Shown here: one piece after another, positions 39,692-51,124 of the stretch | Layout: each line of letters begins with the position of its first letter | Numbering within the stretch: the stretch's first letter is position 1 | NCBI GenBank assembly: GCA_051859045.1 | Contig: JBHYGK010000006.1 | Location: 14,180-78,179, forward strand | Direction: 5' to 3' | Length of the DNA: 64,000 nt | From: JBHYGK01 sp051859045 | GTDB taxonomy: Bacteria > Pseudomonadota > Gammaproteobacteria > Xanthomonadales > Xanthomonadaceae | The notes under the pieces: generated by a model | Database searches by the model: none | What the model was told of the DNA's origin: nothing | What the model saw: the letters and a program-made list of their open reading frames with translations, nothing else | Program-made: the position numbers and the translations under genes

Positions 39692-40741
39692 ATGCCCACC
39701 TGGCTCGTCACCGGCGGCGCCGGTTTCATCGGCGGCAACTTCGTCCTCGACGCGGTCGCCTCCGGCGTCCGCGTGGTCACGCTCGACGCGCTGACCTACG
39801 CGGGCAACCGCGACACCCTGGCCACGCTCGACGCGAACCCGCTGCACGCCTTCGTGCACGGCGACATCGGCGACCGCGCGCTGGTCGCCCGCCTGCTCGC
39901 CGAGCACCGCCCCGACGCGATCGTCCACTTCGCCGCCGAGTCGCACGTCGACCGTTCGATCGACGGCCCGGCGGCGTTCGTGCAGACCAACGTGGTCGGC
40001 ACGCTGGCCCTGCTGGAGTGCGCGCGCGATTACTGGCGCGGCCTCGAGTGCGCGGCGCGCGAGGGCTTCCGCTTCCTGCACGTGAGCACCGACGAGGTCT
40101 ACGGCACGCTCGGCGCCACCGGCGCGTTCACCGAGACCACGCCCTACGCCCCCAACTCGCCGTATTCCGCGTCGAAGGCCGCGTCCGACCACCTGGTCCG
40201 CGCCTTCCACCACACCTACGGGCTGCCGGTGCTGACCACGAACTGCTCGAACAACTACGGGCCGTTCCAGTTCCCCGAGAAGCTCATCCCGCTGGTGATC
40301 CAGAAGGCGCTCGCGGGCCAGCCGCTGCCGGTGTACGGCGACGGCCGCCAGGTGCGCGACTGGCTGTACGTGGGCGACCACGTCGCCGCGATCCGGCGCG
40401 TGCTCGCCGCCGGCCGCGTGGGCGAGGTCTACAACGTCGGCGGCGAGGCCGAGCGCGAGAACCTGCAGGTCGTGCACGCGATCTGCGACCTGCTCGATGC
40501 CCGCGTCCCGGCCGCGCGCCCGCGCCGCGAGCTGGTCACCTTCGTCGCCGACCGCCCCGGCCACGACCGCCGCTACGCCATCGACTGCTCGAAGCTCAAG
40601 CGCGAGCTCGGCTGGGCGCCCTCGCTGGGCTTCGACGACGGCATGGCCCGCACCGTCGCGTGGTACCTCGCCAACGCCGCCTGGGTGCAGCGCGTGCTCG
40701 ACGGCAGCTACCGCCTCGAGCGCATCGGCACCGCGGCCTGA
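39692..40741 (+). CDS. rfbB: dTDP-glucose 4,6-dehydratase
   Basis: 349 aa extended short-chain dehydrogenase. NAD site TGGAGFIGGNF. The catalytic residues are in HVSTDEVYGTL (T-D-E) and SPYSASKAASDH (YxxxK), and NNYGPFQFPEKLIPL is a family block. It makes dTDP-4-keto-6-deoxy-glucose, step two of dTDP-L-rhamnose synthesis. It is the first gene of rmlBACD, preceded by a TACCCT sequence (-10 candidate, about 39655-39660). Only 23 bases separate it from rmlA. Confidence 0.97.
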   Translation: MPTWLVTGGAGFIGGNFVLDAVASGVRVVTLDALTYAGNRDTLATLDANPLHAFVHGDIGDRALVARLLAEHRPDAIVHFAAESHVDRSIDGPAAFVQTNVVGTLALLECARDYWRGLECAAREGFRFLHVSTDEVYGTLGATGAFTETTPYAPNSPYSASKAASDHLVRAFHHTYGLPVLTTNCSNNYGPFQFPEKLIPLVIQKALAGQPLPVYGDGRQVRDWLYVGDHVAAIRRVLAAGRVGEVYNVGGEAERENLQVVHAICDLLDARVPAARPRRELVTFVADRPGHDRRYAIDCSKLKRELGWAPSLGFDDGMARTVAWYLANAAWVQRVLDGSYRLERIGTAA

Positions 40742-40764
40742 TCCACCCTCCCCAAGGACGACCC

Positions 40765-41652
40765 ATGGCCACCCAGAAGGGCATCATCCTCGCCGGCGGC
40801 TCCGGCACCCGGCTGTATCCGATCACCCGCGGCGTCAGCAAGCAGCTGCTGCCGGTGTACGACAAGCCGATGATCTACTACCCGCTGAGCGTGCTGATGC
40901 TCGCGGGCATCCGCGAGGTGCTGATCATCAACACCCCGCACGAGCAGGCGCTGTTCCAGCACCTGCTCGGCGACGGCGCGCAGTGGGGCATGCGCATCGA
41001 GTACGCGGTGCAGCCCAGCCCCGACGGCCTGGCGCAGGCCTACCTGATCGGCCGCGACTTCGTCGCCGGCCAGCCCAGCTGCCTGGTGCTGGGCGACAAC
41101 ATCTTCCACGGCCACGGCCTGACCGCGATGCTGCAGCGCGCCGGCGCGCGCACGCACGGCGCCACCGTGTTCGGCTACTGGGTGCGCGACCCGGAGCGCT
41201 ACGGCGTGGCCGAGATCGATGCCGCCGGCCGCGTGCTGGGCCTCGAGGAGAAGCCCGCCCAGCCCAAGTCCCACTACGCCGTCACCGGCCTGTACTTCTA
41301 CGACGGCCGCGCCAGCGACTTCGCCCGCGAGCTCACCCCTTCCCCGCGCGGCGAGCTCGAGATCACCGACCTCAACCGCCGCTACCTCGAGGACGGCAGC
41401 CTGCACCTCGAGCAGATGGGCCGCGGCTACGCCTGGCTCGACACCGGCACCTTCGAGTCGCTGCTGCAGGCGGCGAACTTCATCGAGACCATCGAGGAGC
41501 GCCAGGGCCTGCGCGTGTGCTGCCCCGAGGAGATCGCCTGGGCCAACGGCTGGATCGGCGACGAGCAGCTGCTGGCGCTGGCCGCGCCGCTGGCCAAGAA
41601 CGGCTACGGCCAGTACCTGCAGGGCCTGGTGAAGCGCGGGGTCGTGCGGTGA
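40765..41652 (+). CDS. rfbA: Glucose-1-phosphate thymidylyltransferase
   Basis: 295 aa. The N-terminal GIILAGGSGTRLYPITRGVSKQ is the nucleotide-binding signature; VLGDNIFHGHGL and EEKPAQPKS carry metal and sugar contacts. It makes dTDP-glucose, the first step of the rhamnose pathway. The last bases form GTGA with the start of rmlC, so the two are translationally coupled. The ATG follows an AAGGA-type ribosome site (CCAAGGACGACCC). Confidence 0.97.
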   Translation: MATQKGIILAGGSGTRLYPITRGVSKQLLPVYDKPMIYYPLSVLMLAGIREVLIINTPHEQALFQHLLGDGAQWGMRIEYAVQPSPDGLAQAYLIGRDFVAGQPSCLVLGDNIFHGHGLTAMLQRAGARTHGATVFGYWVRDPERYGVAEIDAAGRVLGLEEKPAQPKSHYAVTGLYFYDGRASDFARELTPSPRGELEITDLNRRYLEDGSLHLEQMGRGYAWLDTGTFESLLQAANFIETIEERQGLRVCCPEEIAWANGWIGDEQLLALAAPLAKNGYGQYLQGLVKRGVVR

Positions 41653-42215
41653 AGGCCATCGAGACCGACCTGCCGGGCTGCTGGATCGTCGAGCCGCAGG
41701 TCTTCGGCGACGACCGCGGCTACTTCTACGAGGCCTTCAACCGCGAGCGCCTCGCGGCCCAGGGCCTGCACCTGCCCGTGTTCGTGCAGGCCAACGTCTC
41801 GCGCTCCGCGCGCGGCGTGCTGCGCGGCCTGCACTACCAGTGGCCGGACTGCCCGCAGGGCAAGTTCGTCAGCGTCACCGAGGGCGAGGTCTGGGACGTG
41901 GCCGTCGACATCCGCCGCGGCTCGCCGCACTTCGGGCGCTGGACGGCGGTGGTGCTGAGCGCGGAGAACAAGCGCAGCTTCTGGATCCCGCCGGGCTTCG
42001 CCCACGGCTTCGTGGTCCTCAGCGACACCGCGCTGTTCCAGTACCAGGTCACCGCGCCCTACGACCGCGCCTCCGACGCCGGCCTGCGCTGGAACGACGC
42101 CCGCCTGGCGATCGACTGGCCGGTGGCCGAGCCGCTGCTCTCGGGCAAGGACGCCGTCCAGCCGTGCCTCGACGAGGTCGCGCCGGAGCGGCTGCCGATG
42201 GTCGAGGCGGCCTGA
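41649..42215 (+). CDS. rfbC: dTDP-4-dehydrorhamnose 3,5-epimerase
   Basis: 188 aa cupin enzyme. The start VKAIETDLPGCWIVEPQVFG uses a GTG that overlaps the rmlA stop by four bases; no ATG is available near the conserved N-terminus. ANVSRSARGVLRGLHYQ holds the catalytic His, and SFWIPPGFAHGFVVLSD the second block. It epimerises C3 and C5 of the dTDP-keto sugar. Its stop shares one base with the rmlD start (TGATG). Confidence 0.96.
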   Translation: MKAIETDLPGCWIVEPQVFGDDRGYFYEAFNRERLAAQGLHLPVFVQANVSRSARGVLRGLHYQWPDCPQGKFVSVTEGEVWDVAVDIRRGSPHFGRWTAVVLSAENKRSFWIPPGFAHGFVVLSDTALFQYQVTAPYDRASDAGLRWNDARLAIDWPVAEPLLSGKDAVQPCLDEVAPERLPMVEAA

Positions 42216-43123
42216 TGCCCGCCCCGAGGCGGATCCTGCTCACCGGCGCGACCGGCCAGGTCGGCTTCGAGCTGCTGCGCGCGCTGGCGCCGCTGGGCGA
42301 GGTGGTCGCGACCACGCGTTCGGGCGTGCTGCCCGGCGGCGGCGCCTGCGAGGTGGCCGACTTCGACGCGCCGTCCAGCCTCGCGGGCCTGGTCGCGCGC
42401 GTGGCCCCGGACCTGGTGGTCAACGCCGCGGCGTGGACCGCGGTGGACCGCGCCGAGGCCGAGCCCGGGGCCTGCCATCGCGCCAACGCCGAGGCCCCGG
42501 GCGTGCTCGCCGCGGCCTGCGCCGCGCGCGGCATCCCGCTGTGGCACTACTCCACCGACTACGTCTTCCCCGGCGCCCTCGACCGTCCCTGGCGCGAGGA
42601 CGACGCCACCGGCCCGCTCGGCGCCTACGGCGCCTCCAAGCTCGCCGGCGAGGAGGCCATCCGGGCCAGCGGCGCCCGCCACGTGATCTTCCGCACCGCC
42701 TGGGTCTACGGCGCGCGCGGCGGCAACTTCCTGCGCACGATGCTGCGCGTCGGCGCCCAGCGCGACGCGCTGGACGTGGTGGCGGACCAGGTCGGCTCGC
42801 CCACCCCCGCGCGCTGGATCGCCGCGACCACCGCGGCGGCGATCGCCCGGCATCCGGACGCCCACGGCACCTGGCACCTCGTGGCCTCGGGCCAGGCGTC
42901 CTGGCACGCCTTCGCCGAGGCGATCTTCGCCGACGCGGTGGCGGCCGGCCTGCTGGCGCGCGCGCCCGAGGTCCGGGCGATCCCGGCGGCCGACTACCCG
43001 ACGCCGGCGCGGCGCCCGGCCTGGAGCGTGCTCGACGCCTCGGCGCTGGCCCGCGACCTGGGGCTGGCGCTGCCGGACTGGCGGATCGGCCTGCGCCAGG
43101 TGATCGGCGAGCTCGCCGGCTGA
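42215..43123 (+). CDS. rfbD: dTDP-4-dehydrorhamnose reductase
   Basis: 302 aa. The Rossmann site ILLTGATGQVGFELLRAL, VNAAAWTAVDRAEAE and the YGASKLAGE active-site block (Tyr, Lys) identify RmlD. It reduces the keto sugar to dTDP-L-rhamnose, the last step, feeding O-antigen or exopolysaccharide. It is the last gene of the rml operon; the 151-base gap after it shows no strong terminator. Confidence 0.95.
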   Translation: MPAPRRILLTGATGQVGFELLRALAPLGEVVATTRSGVLPGGGACEVADFDAPSSLAGLVARVAPDLVVNAAAWTAVDRAEAEPGACHRANAEAPGVLAAACAARGIPLWHYSTDYVFPGALDRPWREDDATGPLGAYGASKLAGEEAIRASGARHVIFRTAWVYGARGGNFLRTMLRVGAQRDALDVVADQVGSPTPARWIAATTAAAIARHPDAHGTWHLVASGQASWHAFAEAIFADAVAAGLLARAPEVRAIPAADYPTPARRPAWSVLDASALARDLGLALPDWRIGLRQVIGELAG

Positions 43124-43274
43124 GCCGGGTCGGCCGCGGCCGGCGGGGCGGCGATCGACTCCGGCACCCCGTCGACACGGCTGAACGCCCGGCATGACCT
43201 CGGTAACTGGCCCCGGCCCCGGGGCCTTCGTATGCTCGGGCGGTCCCGGCACCACGACCGGAGGGGAGACACCA

Positions 43275-45311
43275 ATGACGCTTCGCATCCGCCTCGCCCA
43301 GGTGGCGATCCTCGCCGCCTCGCTCGCAGGCCCCGCCGCCGCGCTCGCCGAGGACGGCGGCGCCGACCTCATCCCGATCGCCGACTTCGTCTCGGAAGAG
43401 CAGTTCGGCGCCGCCCGGCTCTCGCCCGATGGCCGCCACCTGGCGGTGACCGTGCAGTTCCGCGGCAAGGACAACCTCGTCGTGCTCGAGCGCGAGAGCA
43501 TGCGCGTGCTCAAGGTCAACCAGCTGCCCGGCGACCAGAGCGTCGGCCAGTTCTGGTGGTCGGGCCCGAACCGCCTGGTGTTCACCGGCCTGACCAAGTT
43601 CGGCAGCTTCGCCGCGCCGCTGGGCACCGGCGAGTTCTACGCGGTCAACGTCGACGGCACCCAGGCGCGCAACTTCGTCGGCCGCAGCGTCGGCCAGGGC
43701 CGCGCCACCGAGCGCGCCAAGCAGCTCGACGGCAACCAGTCGGTGAGCCTGCTCGACCCGCTGGTCGACGACGACCGCCACATCCTGATGACCCTCACCA
43801 CCTTCGGCCGCGAGGAGGGCCACCCGGCCCAGGTGGTCGAGGTCGACACCTTCACCGGCGCCCGCCGCGTGCTGCTGCGCGGCCCGCAGGGCAACTGCGG
43901 CTTCGCGCTCGGCAACGACCGCAGCGTGCGCTTCGCCAACTGCGGCATGCCCGACCGCTCCTCGCGGGTGTACATCCGCGAGGGCGACGGCGAGGACTAC
44001 AGCTGGCGCCTGATCAACGACTCCGCCACCGGCGCCGAGCGCCTGTCGGTGTTCGCCGAGGCCCCGGACGGCCGCTACTACGCCAGCGTCGACAACCAGG
44101 CCGAGCCCGGCACGGTCGGCCTGTTCAACCCCGCCGACGGCGCGTTCGAGGAGGTGTGGAGCAATCCCATCGTCGACCCGCTGGACTTCATCGAGACCTT
44201 CGACGGCGAGGGCGTGATCGGCGTGATCGCGATGCCCGGCGCGCCGCAGGTGAGCATCGTCGATCCCGACCACCCGGACACCGCGATCTACACCGCCATC
44301 GCCGACGCGTTCCCGGGCCAGCTGGTCAACGTGGCCAACGCCACCGCGGACGGCCAGCTGGTGATGTTCTCGGTCACCTCGCCGACCAACCCCGGCGAGC
44401 TGTACCTGTTCGACCGCGCCTCGGGCCGCGCCAGCTTCCTGATGAAGCGCCGCTCCAGCCTCGACGGCCGCGCGCTGGCCAGCGTGCGCCCGATCGAGTT
44501 CCAGGCCTCCGACGGCCTGACCATCCGCGGCTACCTGACCGTCCCGGCGGGCCGCGAGCTCGAGGACCTGCCGCTGGTGGTCAACCCGCACGGCGGCCCG
44601 CACGGCCCGCGCGACATGTGGGGCTACAACCGCGACACCCAGGTGCTCGCCAGCCGCGGCTACCTGGTGCTGCAGGTGAACTTCCGCGGCTCGGGCGGCT
44701 ACGGCGAGGCGTTCATGGAGGCCGGCTACAACGAGTGGGGCGGCCGGATCATGGACGACATCAACGAGGGCGCCCGCTACGTGATCTCGCAGGGCTGGGC
44801 CGACGCCGAGCGCGTGTGCATCTACGGCGGCAGCTTCGGCGGCTACTCGTCGATGATGGCGCCCATCCGCGACCCCGAGCTCTACCAGTGCTCGATCCCG
44901 GTGGTCGGCATGAGCGACCTGTCGCTGATGTACGTGCACGGCGACATCCCGCAGCGCCGCTCGGGCGTGGCCTACCTCGAGGAGGTCATCGGCCGCGACC
45001 CCGCGCGCCTGGCCGAGTTCTCGCCGCTGCAGCGCGTCGACGAGTTCAACATCCCGGTGTTCCTGATCCACGGCCGCCTCGACCAGCGCGTGCCGATCAT
45101 CCAGTCCGAGGTGTTCCGCGACGCCCTCGAGGCCCGCGGCCGCGAGGTGGAGTGGCTGGTGAAGAACAACGAAGGCCACGGCTTCTACGGCCCGGACAAC
45201 CTCGAGGAGCAGTACACCCGCATGTTCGCGTTCCTCGAGCGCCACATCGGCCCGGGCACCACGCCGCGGGTCACCGTCGGCGACGGCGAGCAGGTGACGC
45301 AGGCCGACTGA
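43275..45311 (+). CDS. S9 family (prolyl oligopeptidase-type) peptidase, exported
   Basis: 678 aa. The ATG at 43275 follows a strong ribosome site (GGAGGGGAG) and opens a signal peptide ending near AAALAEDG. The N-terminal half is beta-propeller-like (AARLSPDGRHLAVTVQF). The C-terminal hydrolase has the triad S520 in YGGSFGGYSS, D603 in HGRLDQRVP and H635 in NEGHGFYG. It probably cleaves peptides in the periplasm, supplying the POT transporter encoded next. An in-frame start at 43194 would lose the signal peptide and was rejected. It ends in a strong hairpin shared with the POT gene. Confidence 0.93.
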   Translation: MTLRIRLAQVAILAASLAGPAAALAEDGGADLIPIADFVSEEQFGAARLSPDGRHLAVTVQFRGKDNLVVLERESMRVLKVNQLPGDQSVGQFWWSGPNRLVFTGLTKFGSFAAPLGTGEFYAVNVDGTQARNFVGRSVGQGRATERAKQLDGNQSVSLLDPLVDDDRHILMTLTTFGREEGHPAQVVEVDTFTGARRVLLRGPQGNCGFALGNDRSVRFANCGMPDRSSRVYIREGDGEDYSWRLINDSATGAERLSVFAEAPDGRYYASVDNQAEPGTVGLFNPADGAFEEVWSNPIVDPLDFIETFDGEGVIGVIAMPGAPQVSIVDPDHPDTAIYTAIADAFPGQLVNVANATADGQLVMFSVTSPTNPGELYLFDRASGRASFLMKRRSSLDGRALASVRPIEFQASDGLTIRGYLTVPAGRELEDLPLVVNPHGGPHGPRDMWGYNRDTQVLASRGYLVLQVNFRGSGGYGEAFMEAGYNEWGGRIMDDINEGARYVISQGWADAERVCIYGGSFGGYSSMMAPIRDPELYQCSIPVVGMSDLSLMYVHGDIPQRRSGVAYLEEVIGRDPARLAEFSPLQRVDEFNIPVFLIHGRLDQRVPIIQSEVFRDALEARGREVEWLVKNNEGHGFYGPDNLEEQYTRMFAFLERHIGPGTTPRVTVGDGEQVTQAD

Positions 45312-45336
45312 GGCCCGCGCCGCCCCTGCTGCAAAC

Positions 45337-45364
45337 GACGACGGCGCCCGAGGGCGCCGTCGTC
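45337..45364. terminator. 12-bp perfect hairpin between convergent S9 and POT genes
   Basis: GACGACGGCGCC (45337-45348) pairs fully with GGCGCCGTCGTC (45353-45364) around a CGAG loop. It lies 25 bases past the S9 stop and 62 bases past the convergent POT stop. An A-run of three precedes it; no T-run follows. The stem and tetraloop are of the same size and kind as the hairpin at 12251-12278. Confidence 0.6.
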
Positions 45365-45426
45365 ACGTGCGGGGTGCTCCGGCGCGCGACCGCGCCGCGC
45401 GGGCGGGCCCGCGCGGCCGGCGCCGC

Positions 45427-47025
45427 TCAGTCGCGCATCGAGCGCTTCAGCACCGGGGTCAGCACGAACATCACCACCGCCGCGCCCAGCGCCCACCACA
45501 TCATCGTGGTGAAGAAGCCGCCGTAGGTGGCCAGCGCCGCGGGGATGTCGTAGCGGCCGTCGGGCAGGGCGTCGATCGCGGCCATCGTGCCGAAGCGCCC
45601 GGCCAGCATCTCGCCGAAGGCCGAGGCCAGGAACCACGCGCCCATCATCAGGCCGACCACCCGCGGCAGCGACAGCGCGGTCACCGCCGACAGCCCGATC
45701 GGGCTGAGCAGCATCTCGCCGGCCACCAGGGCCGCGTAGGCCAGGATCATCCACCACAGGCTGACCCGGCCCGCGTCGTCGGTGACGCCGGTGGCGAAGG
45801 CCAGGATCGCGAAGCTCAGGCCGCAGAACGCGAACGCCCAGGCGAACTTGGCCGGGTAGCTCGGGTTGAGGCCGGCTCGGTCGAGCCGCGGCCACAGCCA
45901 TACGAACAGCGGGGTGAACAGGATCACGAAGATCGCGCCGAAGGACGTGGTCTGCGGGGCGTTCCAGGTGATGCCCGCGGTGGTCAGGTCCATCGTGCGC
46001 TCGGCCATCGCCAGCCACGGGCCGTAGGTCTGCTCGTACAGGCCCCAGAACAGCGCGCTGACCACGATCAGCACCATCAGCGTGACCATCTTGCCGCGCG
46101 CGCGGGCCTCGACGCCGGAGAACAGCAGCCGGATGAACCAGGCGAACAGGCCGAGGCTGAGCACCACCGCCACGACCTCGGTCAGGGTGACCTCGTGGCC
46201 GCCCATCAGGCGAGACAGCGGCTCGAAGCTGATCCGGGTCTGCAGCACTTGCCACACGGCCGCGACGCCGAGCAGCGAGAGCAGGTAGATCGTCCACTCG
46301 CGGCTCAGGCCCAGCGGCGAGCGGGCGGCCAGCGCCGCCGGGTCGGCCGGCTCGGCCTGGCCCAGCAGGTGGCGGGTGCCCCAGACGAACTGCAGCACGC
46401 CCAGCGCCATCATGACGCCGCCGAGGCCGAAGCCCCAGCCCCAGCCGTACTCGACGCCGACGTAGCCGACGATGAGGCCCGACAGCGCGGCGCCGACGTT
46501 GATGCCCATGTAGAAGATGGTGAACGCCGAGTCGCGGCGCGCGTCCTTCTCGGCGTACAGGCGGCCGACGATCGTCGAGATGTTGGGCTTCAGGAAGCCC
46601 ACGCCCATCGCGATGAAGGCCAGCGAGGCGTACATCACCTGCACCGCCAGCGCGTCGGCGACGCGCGTGCCGTCGGCGAGGCGCTCCGCCGCCTGGCCGG
46701 TGTAGGCCATGCCCAGCTGGCCGACCACGAGCAGCAGGCCACCCAGGATCACCGCCTTGCGCATGCCCAGCCAGCGGTCGGCCACCAGGCCGCCCACCAG
46801 CGGCAGCGCGTAGGCCAGGCCGGCGTAGGTGCCCAGCAGCAGGTAGCCGTTGCCGTCGCTGAAGCCGTGGTGCTGGGTCAGGTAGAGGAACAGCAGCGCC
46901 TTCATGCCGTAGAAGGCGAAGCGCTCCCACATCTCGGTCAGGAAGCAGGTGTAGAGGCCCTTGGGATGGCCGAGGAACTCGCCGGTGACCGGCACGGGGG
47001 CGATGGAGGAAGCAGGCTGGGACAC
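45427..47025 (-). CDS. POT family proton-dependent oligopeptide transporter
   Basis: 532 aa with about 12-14 membrane helices. The N-terminal motif EMWERFAFYGMKALLFLYL is the ExxERFxYYG proton-coupling and peptide-binding signature. GALSGLIVGY-type and FKPN (GFLKPNIST) blocks are POT/PTR2-typical. It imports di- and tripeptides with H+ across the inner membrane. It sits between two exported S9 peptidases, which suggests a peptide-use module. TATACT at 47059-47054 is its likely -10. Confidence 0.95.
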   Translation of the reverse strand: MSQPASSIAPVPVTGEFLGHPKGLYTCFLTEMWERFAFYGMKALLFLYLTQHHGFSDGNGYLLLGTYAGLAYALPLVGGLVADRWLGMRKAVILGGLLLVVGQLGMAYTGQAAERLADGTRVADALAVQVMYASLAFIAMGVGFLKPNISTIVGRLYAEKDARRDSAFTIFYMGINVGAALSGLIVGYVGVEYGWGWGFGLGGVMMALGVLQFVWGTRHLLGQAEPADPAALAARSPLGLSREWTIYLLSLLGVAAVWQVLQTRISFEPLSRLMGGHEVTLTEVVAVVLSLGLFAWFIRLLFSGVEARARGKMVTLMVLIVVSALFWGLYEQTYGPWLAMAERTMDLTTAGITWNAPQTTSFGAIFVILFTPLFVWLWPRLDRAGLNPSYPAKFAWAFAFCGLSFAILAFATGVTDDAGRVSLWWMILAYAALVAGEMLLSPIGLSAVTALSLPRVVGLMMGAWFLASAFGEMLAGRFGTMAAIDALPDGRYDIPAALATYGGFFTTMMWWALGAAVVMFVLTPVLKRSMRD

Positions 47026-47053
47026 CGGGTGTCTCCGGGTGAAGGTGGCCCGG

Positions 47054-47059
47054 AGTATA
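47054..47059 (-). promoter_or_regulatory. Candidate -10 element for the POT gene
   Basis: TATACT on the minus strand (5 of 6); transcription would begin near 47047, about 22 bases before the ATG. No -35 box was found. On the plus strand TACCAT at 47109-47114 could be the -10 of the following S9 gene. Confidence 0.4.
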
Positions 47060-47144
47060 GGCAGCCGGGCGCCCCGCGCGGGGGGAGGGCGGCGGCGGGC
47101 CGGACTGCTACCATCCCGGGGTGCTCCTCACAGGGTGACCCCGC

Positions 47145-49289
<2,145 letters not shown>

Positions 49290-49294
49290 GCCAC

Positions 49295-50062
49295 ATGGAC
49301 GTCCACGCCCCCCTCGACCTGGCCCGCCTGCGCAAGAGCTGCGCGCAGTGCTCGCTGCACGCGCTGTGCCTGCCCGCGTCGATCGGCGCGGCCGACCTGG
49401 CCCGCCTCGACGACATCGTCAAGCGCAAGCGGCCGCTGCAGAAGGGCGACCGGCTGTTCCGCGTGGGCAGCCGGCTGGACGCGCTCTACGTCGCGCGCGA
49501 CGGCGCGTTCAAGACCGTCGCGCTGGACGAGGAGGGCCGCCAGCAGGTGATCGGCTTCCACCTGCCGGGCGAGCTGATCGGCCTCGACGGCCTCGCCACC
49601 GGCGAGCACCGCTGCGACGCCGAGGCGCTGGCCACGGCCTCGGTGTGCGAGGTGCCCTTCGGCGACCTCGAGAAGGTGGCGGCGATGGTGCCGGGCCTGC
49701 AGCACCAGCTGCTGCGGGTCATCGGCCAGAGCATGGGCCGCGACCACGACCACCTCGAGATGCTGGGCCGCAAGGGCGCCAACGAGCGCATGGCGCTGTT
49801 CCTGCACACGCTCTCGGAACGCTACCGCGCGCTGGGGCAGTCCTCGACCGAGGTCCACCTGCCGATGAGCCGCGAGGACATCGCCAGCTACCTCGGGATG
49901 GTGATCGAGACCGTCAGCCGCACGCTGACGCGCCTGCAGGACGACGGCCTGATCGCGGTGCGCGGCCGCCAGCTGCGCCTGCTCGACCCGCGCGCGCTCA
50001 ACGCGCTGGCCCACGGCCTCGAGGCCGATCCGCGCCAGGCCGGCCGCGGCCGCGACCACTAG
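49295..50062 (+). CDS. fnr: Fnr/Anr-type oxygen-sensing transcriptional regulator
   Basis: 255 aa. The N-terminal cysteines C16, C19 and C25 (KSCAQCSLHALC) plus C118 keep the 93-residue spacing of E. coli FNR C29-C122, so a [4Fe-4S] oxygen sensor is expected. The cAMP-like barrel follows. The HTH is REDIASYLGMVIETVSRTLT, with the E-xx-SR recognition residues of FNR. The ATG at 49295 is preceded by GGGGAG; a GTG at 49286 is possible. It converges with the cbb3 cluster, whose promoter bears an FNR box, so it is the likely activator. Confidence 0.93.
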   Translation: MDVHAPLDLARLRKSCAQCSLHALCLPASIGAADLARLDDIVKRKRPLQKGDRLFRVGSRLDALYVARDGAFKTVALDEEGRQQVIGFHLPGELIGLDGLATGEHRCDAEALATASVCEVPFGDLEKVAAMVPGLQHQLLRVIGQSMGRDHDHLEMLGRKGANERMALFLHTLSERYRALGQSSTEVHLPMSREDIASYLGMVIETVSRTLTRLQDDGLIAVRGRQLRLLDPRALNALAHGLEADPRQAGRGRDH

Positions 50063-50109
50063 GCGCGGCCCCTCGCCGCGACCAGCCCGCGCGGCCGCGA
50101 GGCCGCGCC
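50062..50109. terminator. GC-rich inverted repeat between fnr and the TauE/SafE gene
   Basis: GGCGCGGCC (50062-50070) pairs with GGCCGCGCC (50101-50109); the 30 bases between can fold further. It fills the gap between convergent stops. The long loop makes it less sure than the compact hairpins in this window. Confidence 0.35.
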
Positions 50110-50110
50110 G

Positions 50111-50830
50111 TCACAGCGAGCGGCAGCCCAGCGCCTCGAGCGCCGCGTGCAGCGCGGGCACCCGCGCCAGCCACGGCGCGGCGATCGTCAGCAGGCCCAG
50201 CAGCGCCAGCACGCCCGCGGCGGCGCGCTTCAGGCCCGGGCGCGACAGCCAGGCCGCGGCGCGCACGCCGCTCCAGCCCAGCGGGATCATCACCGGCAGC
50301 GTCCCCAGCCCGAAGGCGAGCATCAGCAGGCCGCCGTGCAGCGCGCTGGCCTCCAGCCAGGCCGCCACCAGCAGGGTGGTGCTGAGGCCGCAGGGCATCC
50401 AGCCCCACAGCATCCCCAGCAGCACCCGCTTGTGGGGGCGGTCGGGCGGCCACACGCGCCGCTGCAGCGGCCTCAGCGTCGACCACAGCCCGCGCGCCGG
50501 CGTCGACAGCCAGCGCCCGCCGCCCCAGCCCAGCAGGCGCAGCGCGGCGACCAGGAACACCAGGCCCACGCCGGCCCGCAGGCCGGCCTGCAGCGACTCC
50601 AGCCGGGCCACCTGCAGCAGCCCGCCGCCCAGCCCGCCGACCAGCCCGCCGGCCAGCGCGTAGCCGGCGACGCGGCCGAGGCTGGTCTCCACCGCCTGGC
50701 GCAGGGCCACGCCGGGCGGGGCGGCGGCCGCGAAGCCGGCGCTGATGCCGCCGCACATGGCGACGCAGTGCAGGCCGCCGGTGAGCCCGCCGAGGAAGGC
50801 CGCGAACAGCGCGAGCAGGTCGATCGGCAT
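50111..50830 (-). CDS. TauE/SafE (UreH-like) membrane protein of the cbb3 cluster
   Basis: 239 aa with about six membrane helices. The N-terminal GGLHCVAMCGGISAGFA carries the HCxxMC motif of the UreH/DsbD-like TauE/SafE family. Genes of this type follow ccoS in many proteobacteria and are thought to help metal (copper) supply or assembly of the oxidase; that role is inferred from the neighbourhood. It starts three bases after the ccoS stop and is the last gene of the long cco operon. Confidence 0.85.
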   Translation of the reverse strand: MPIDLLALFAAFLGGLTGGLHCVAMCGGISAGFAAAAPPGVALRQAVETSLGRVAGYALAGGLVGGLGGGLLQVARLESLQAGLRAGVGLVFLVAALRLLGWGGGRWLSTPARGLWSTLRPLQRRVWPPDRPHKRVLLGMLWGWMPCGLSTTLLVAAWLEASALHGGLLMLAFGLGTLPVMIPLGWSGVRAAAWLSRPGLKRAAAGVLALLGLLTIAAPWLARVPALHAALEALGCRSL

Positions 50831-50833
50831 GGC

Positions 50834-51124
50834 TCAGCCGCCGTGCCCGCCGGGGCCGCCGGGCGCCGCGCCGTCGTCCGCGGGGCCGTCGTCCGCCGGG
50901 CCGGCATCCGCGCCGGCGGCGGGCGGCGCCGGCGCGGCCTCGGCTCCGGCCCCGGCCTGGCCGGCGCGGGCCTCGGCGCGGCGATCGTCCTCGTCGGCGA
51001 GGATGTCCAGCGCCGGGGTGTCGAGGTCGTCGAACTGGCCGCGCTTCACCGCCCAGGCGAAGGCCGCGATGGCCAGGCCCAGCAGCAGCAGGCTGATCGG
51101 GATCAGCGCCAGCAGGATGTTCAT
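50834..51124 (-). CDS. ccoS: cbb3 oxidase assembly protein CcoS
   Basis: 96 aa. The N-terminal MNILLALIPISLLLLGLAIAAFAWAVK is the single TM helix, then RGQFDDLDTPALDILADEDD, the conserved CcoS block. The rest (about residues 52-96) is an Ala/Pro/Gly/Asp tail with DDGPADDGA-type repeats; usual CcoS proteins are only about 45-70 aa. CcoS is needed for heme and copper insertion into CcoN. The ATG overlaps the ccoI stop (ATGA). Confidence 0.93.
   Translation of the reverse strand: MNILLALIPISLLLLGLAIAAFAWAVKRGQFDDLDTPALDILADEDDRRAEARAGQAGAGAEAAPAPPAAGADAGPADDGPADDGAAPGGPGGHGG

Noticed and set aside
43194..43274. In-frame start at 43194 for the S9 peptidase
   Set aside because: It would bury the signal peptide and ignore the strong GGAGGGGAG ribosome site before 43275.
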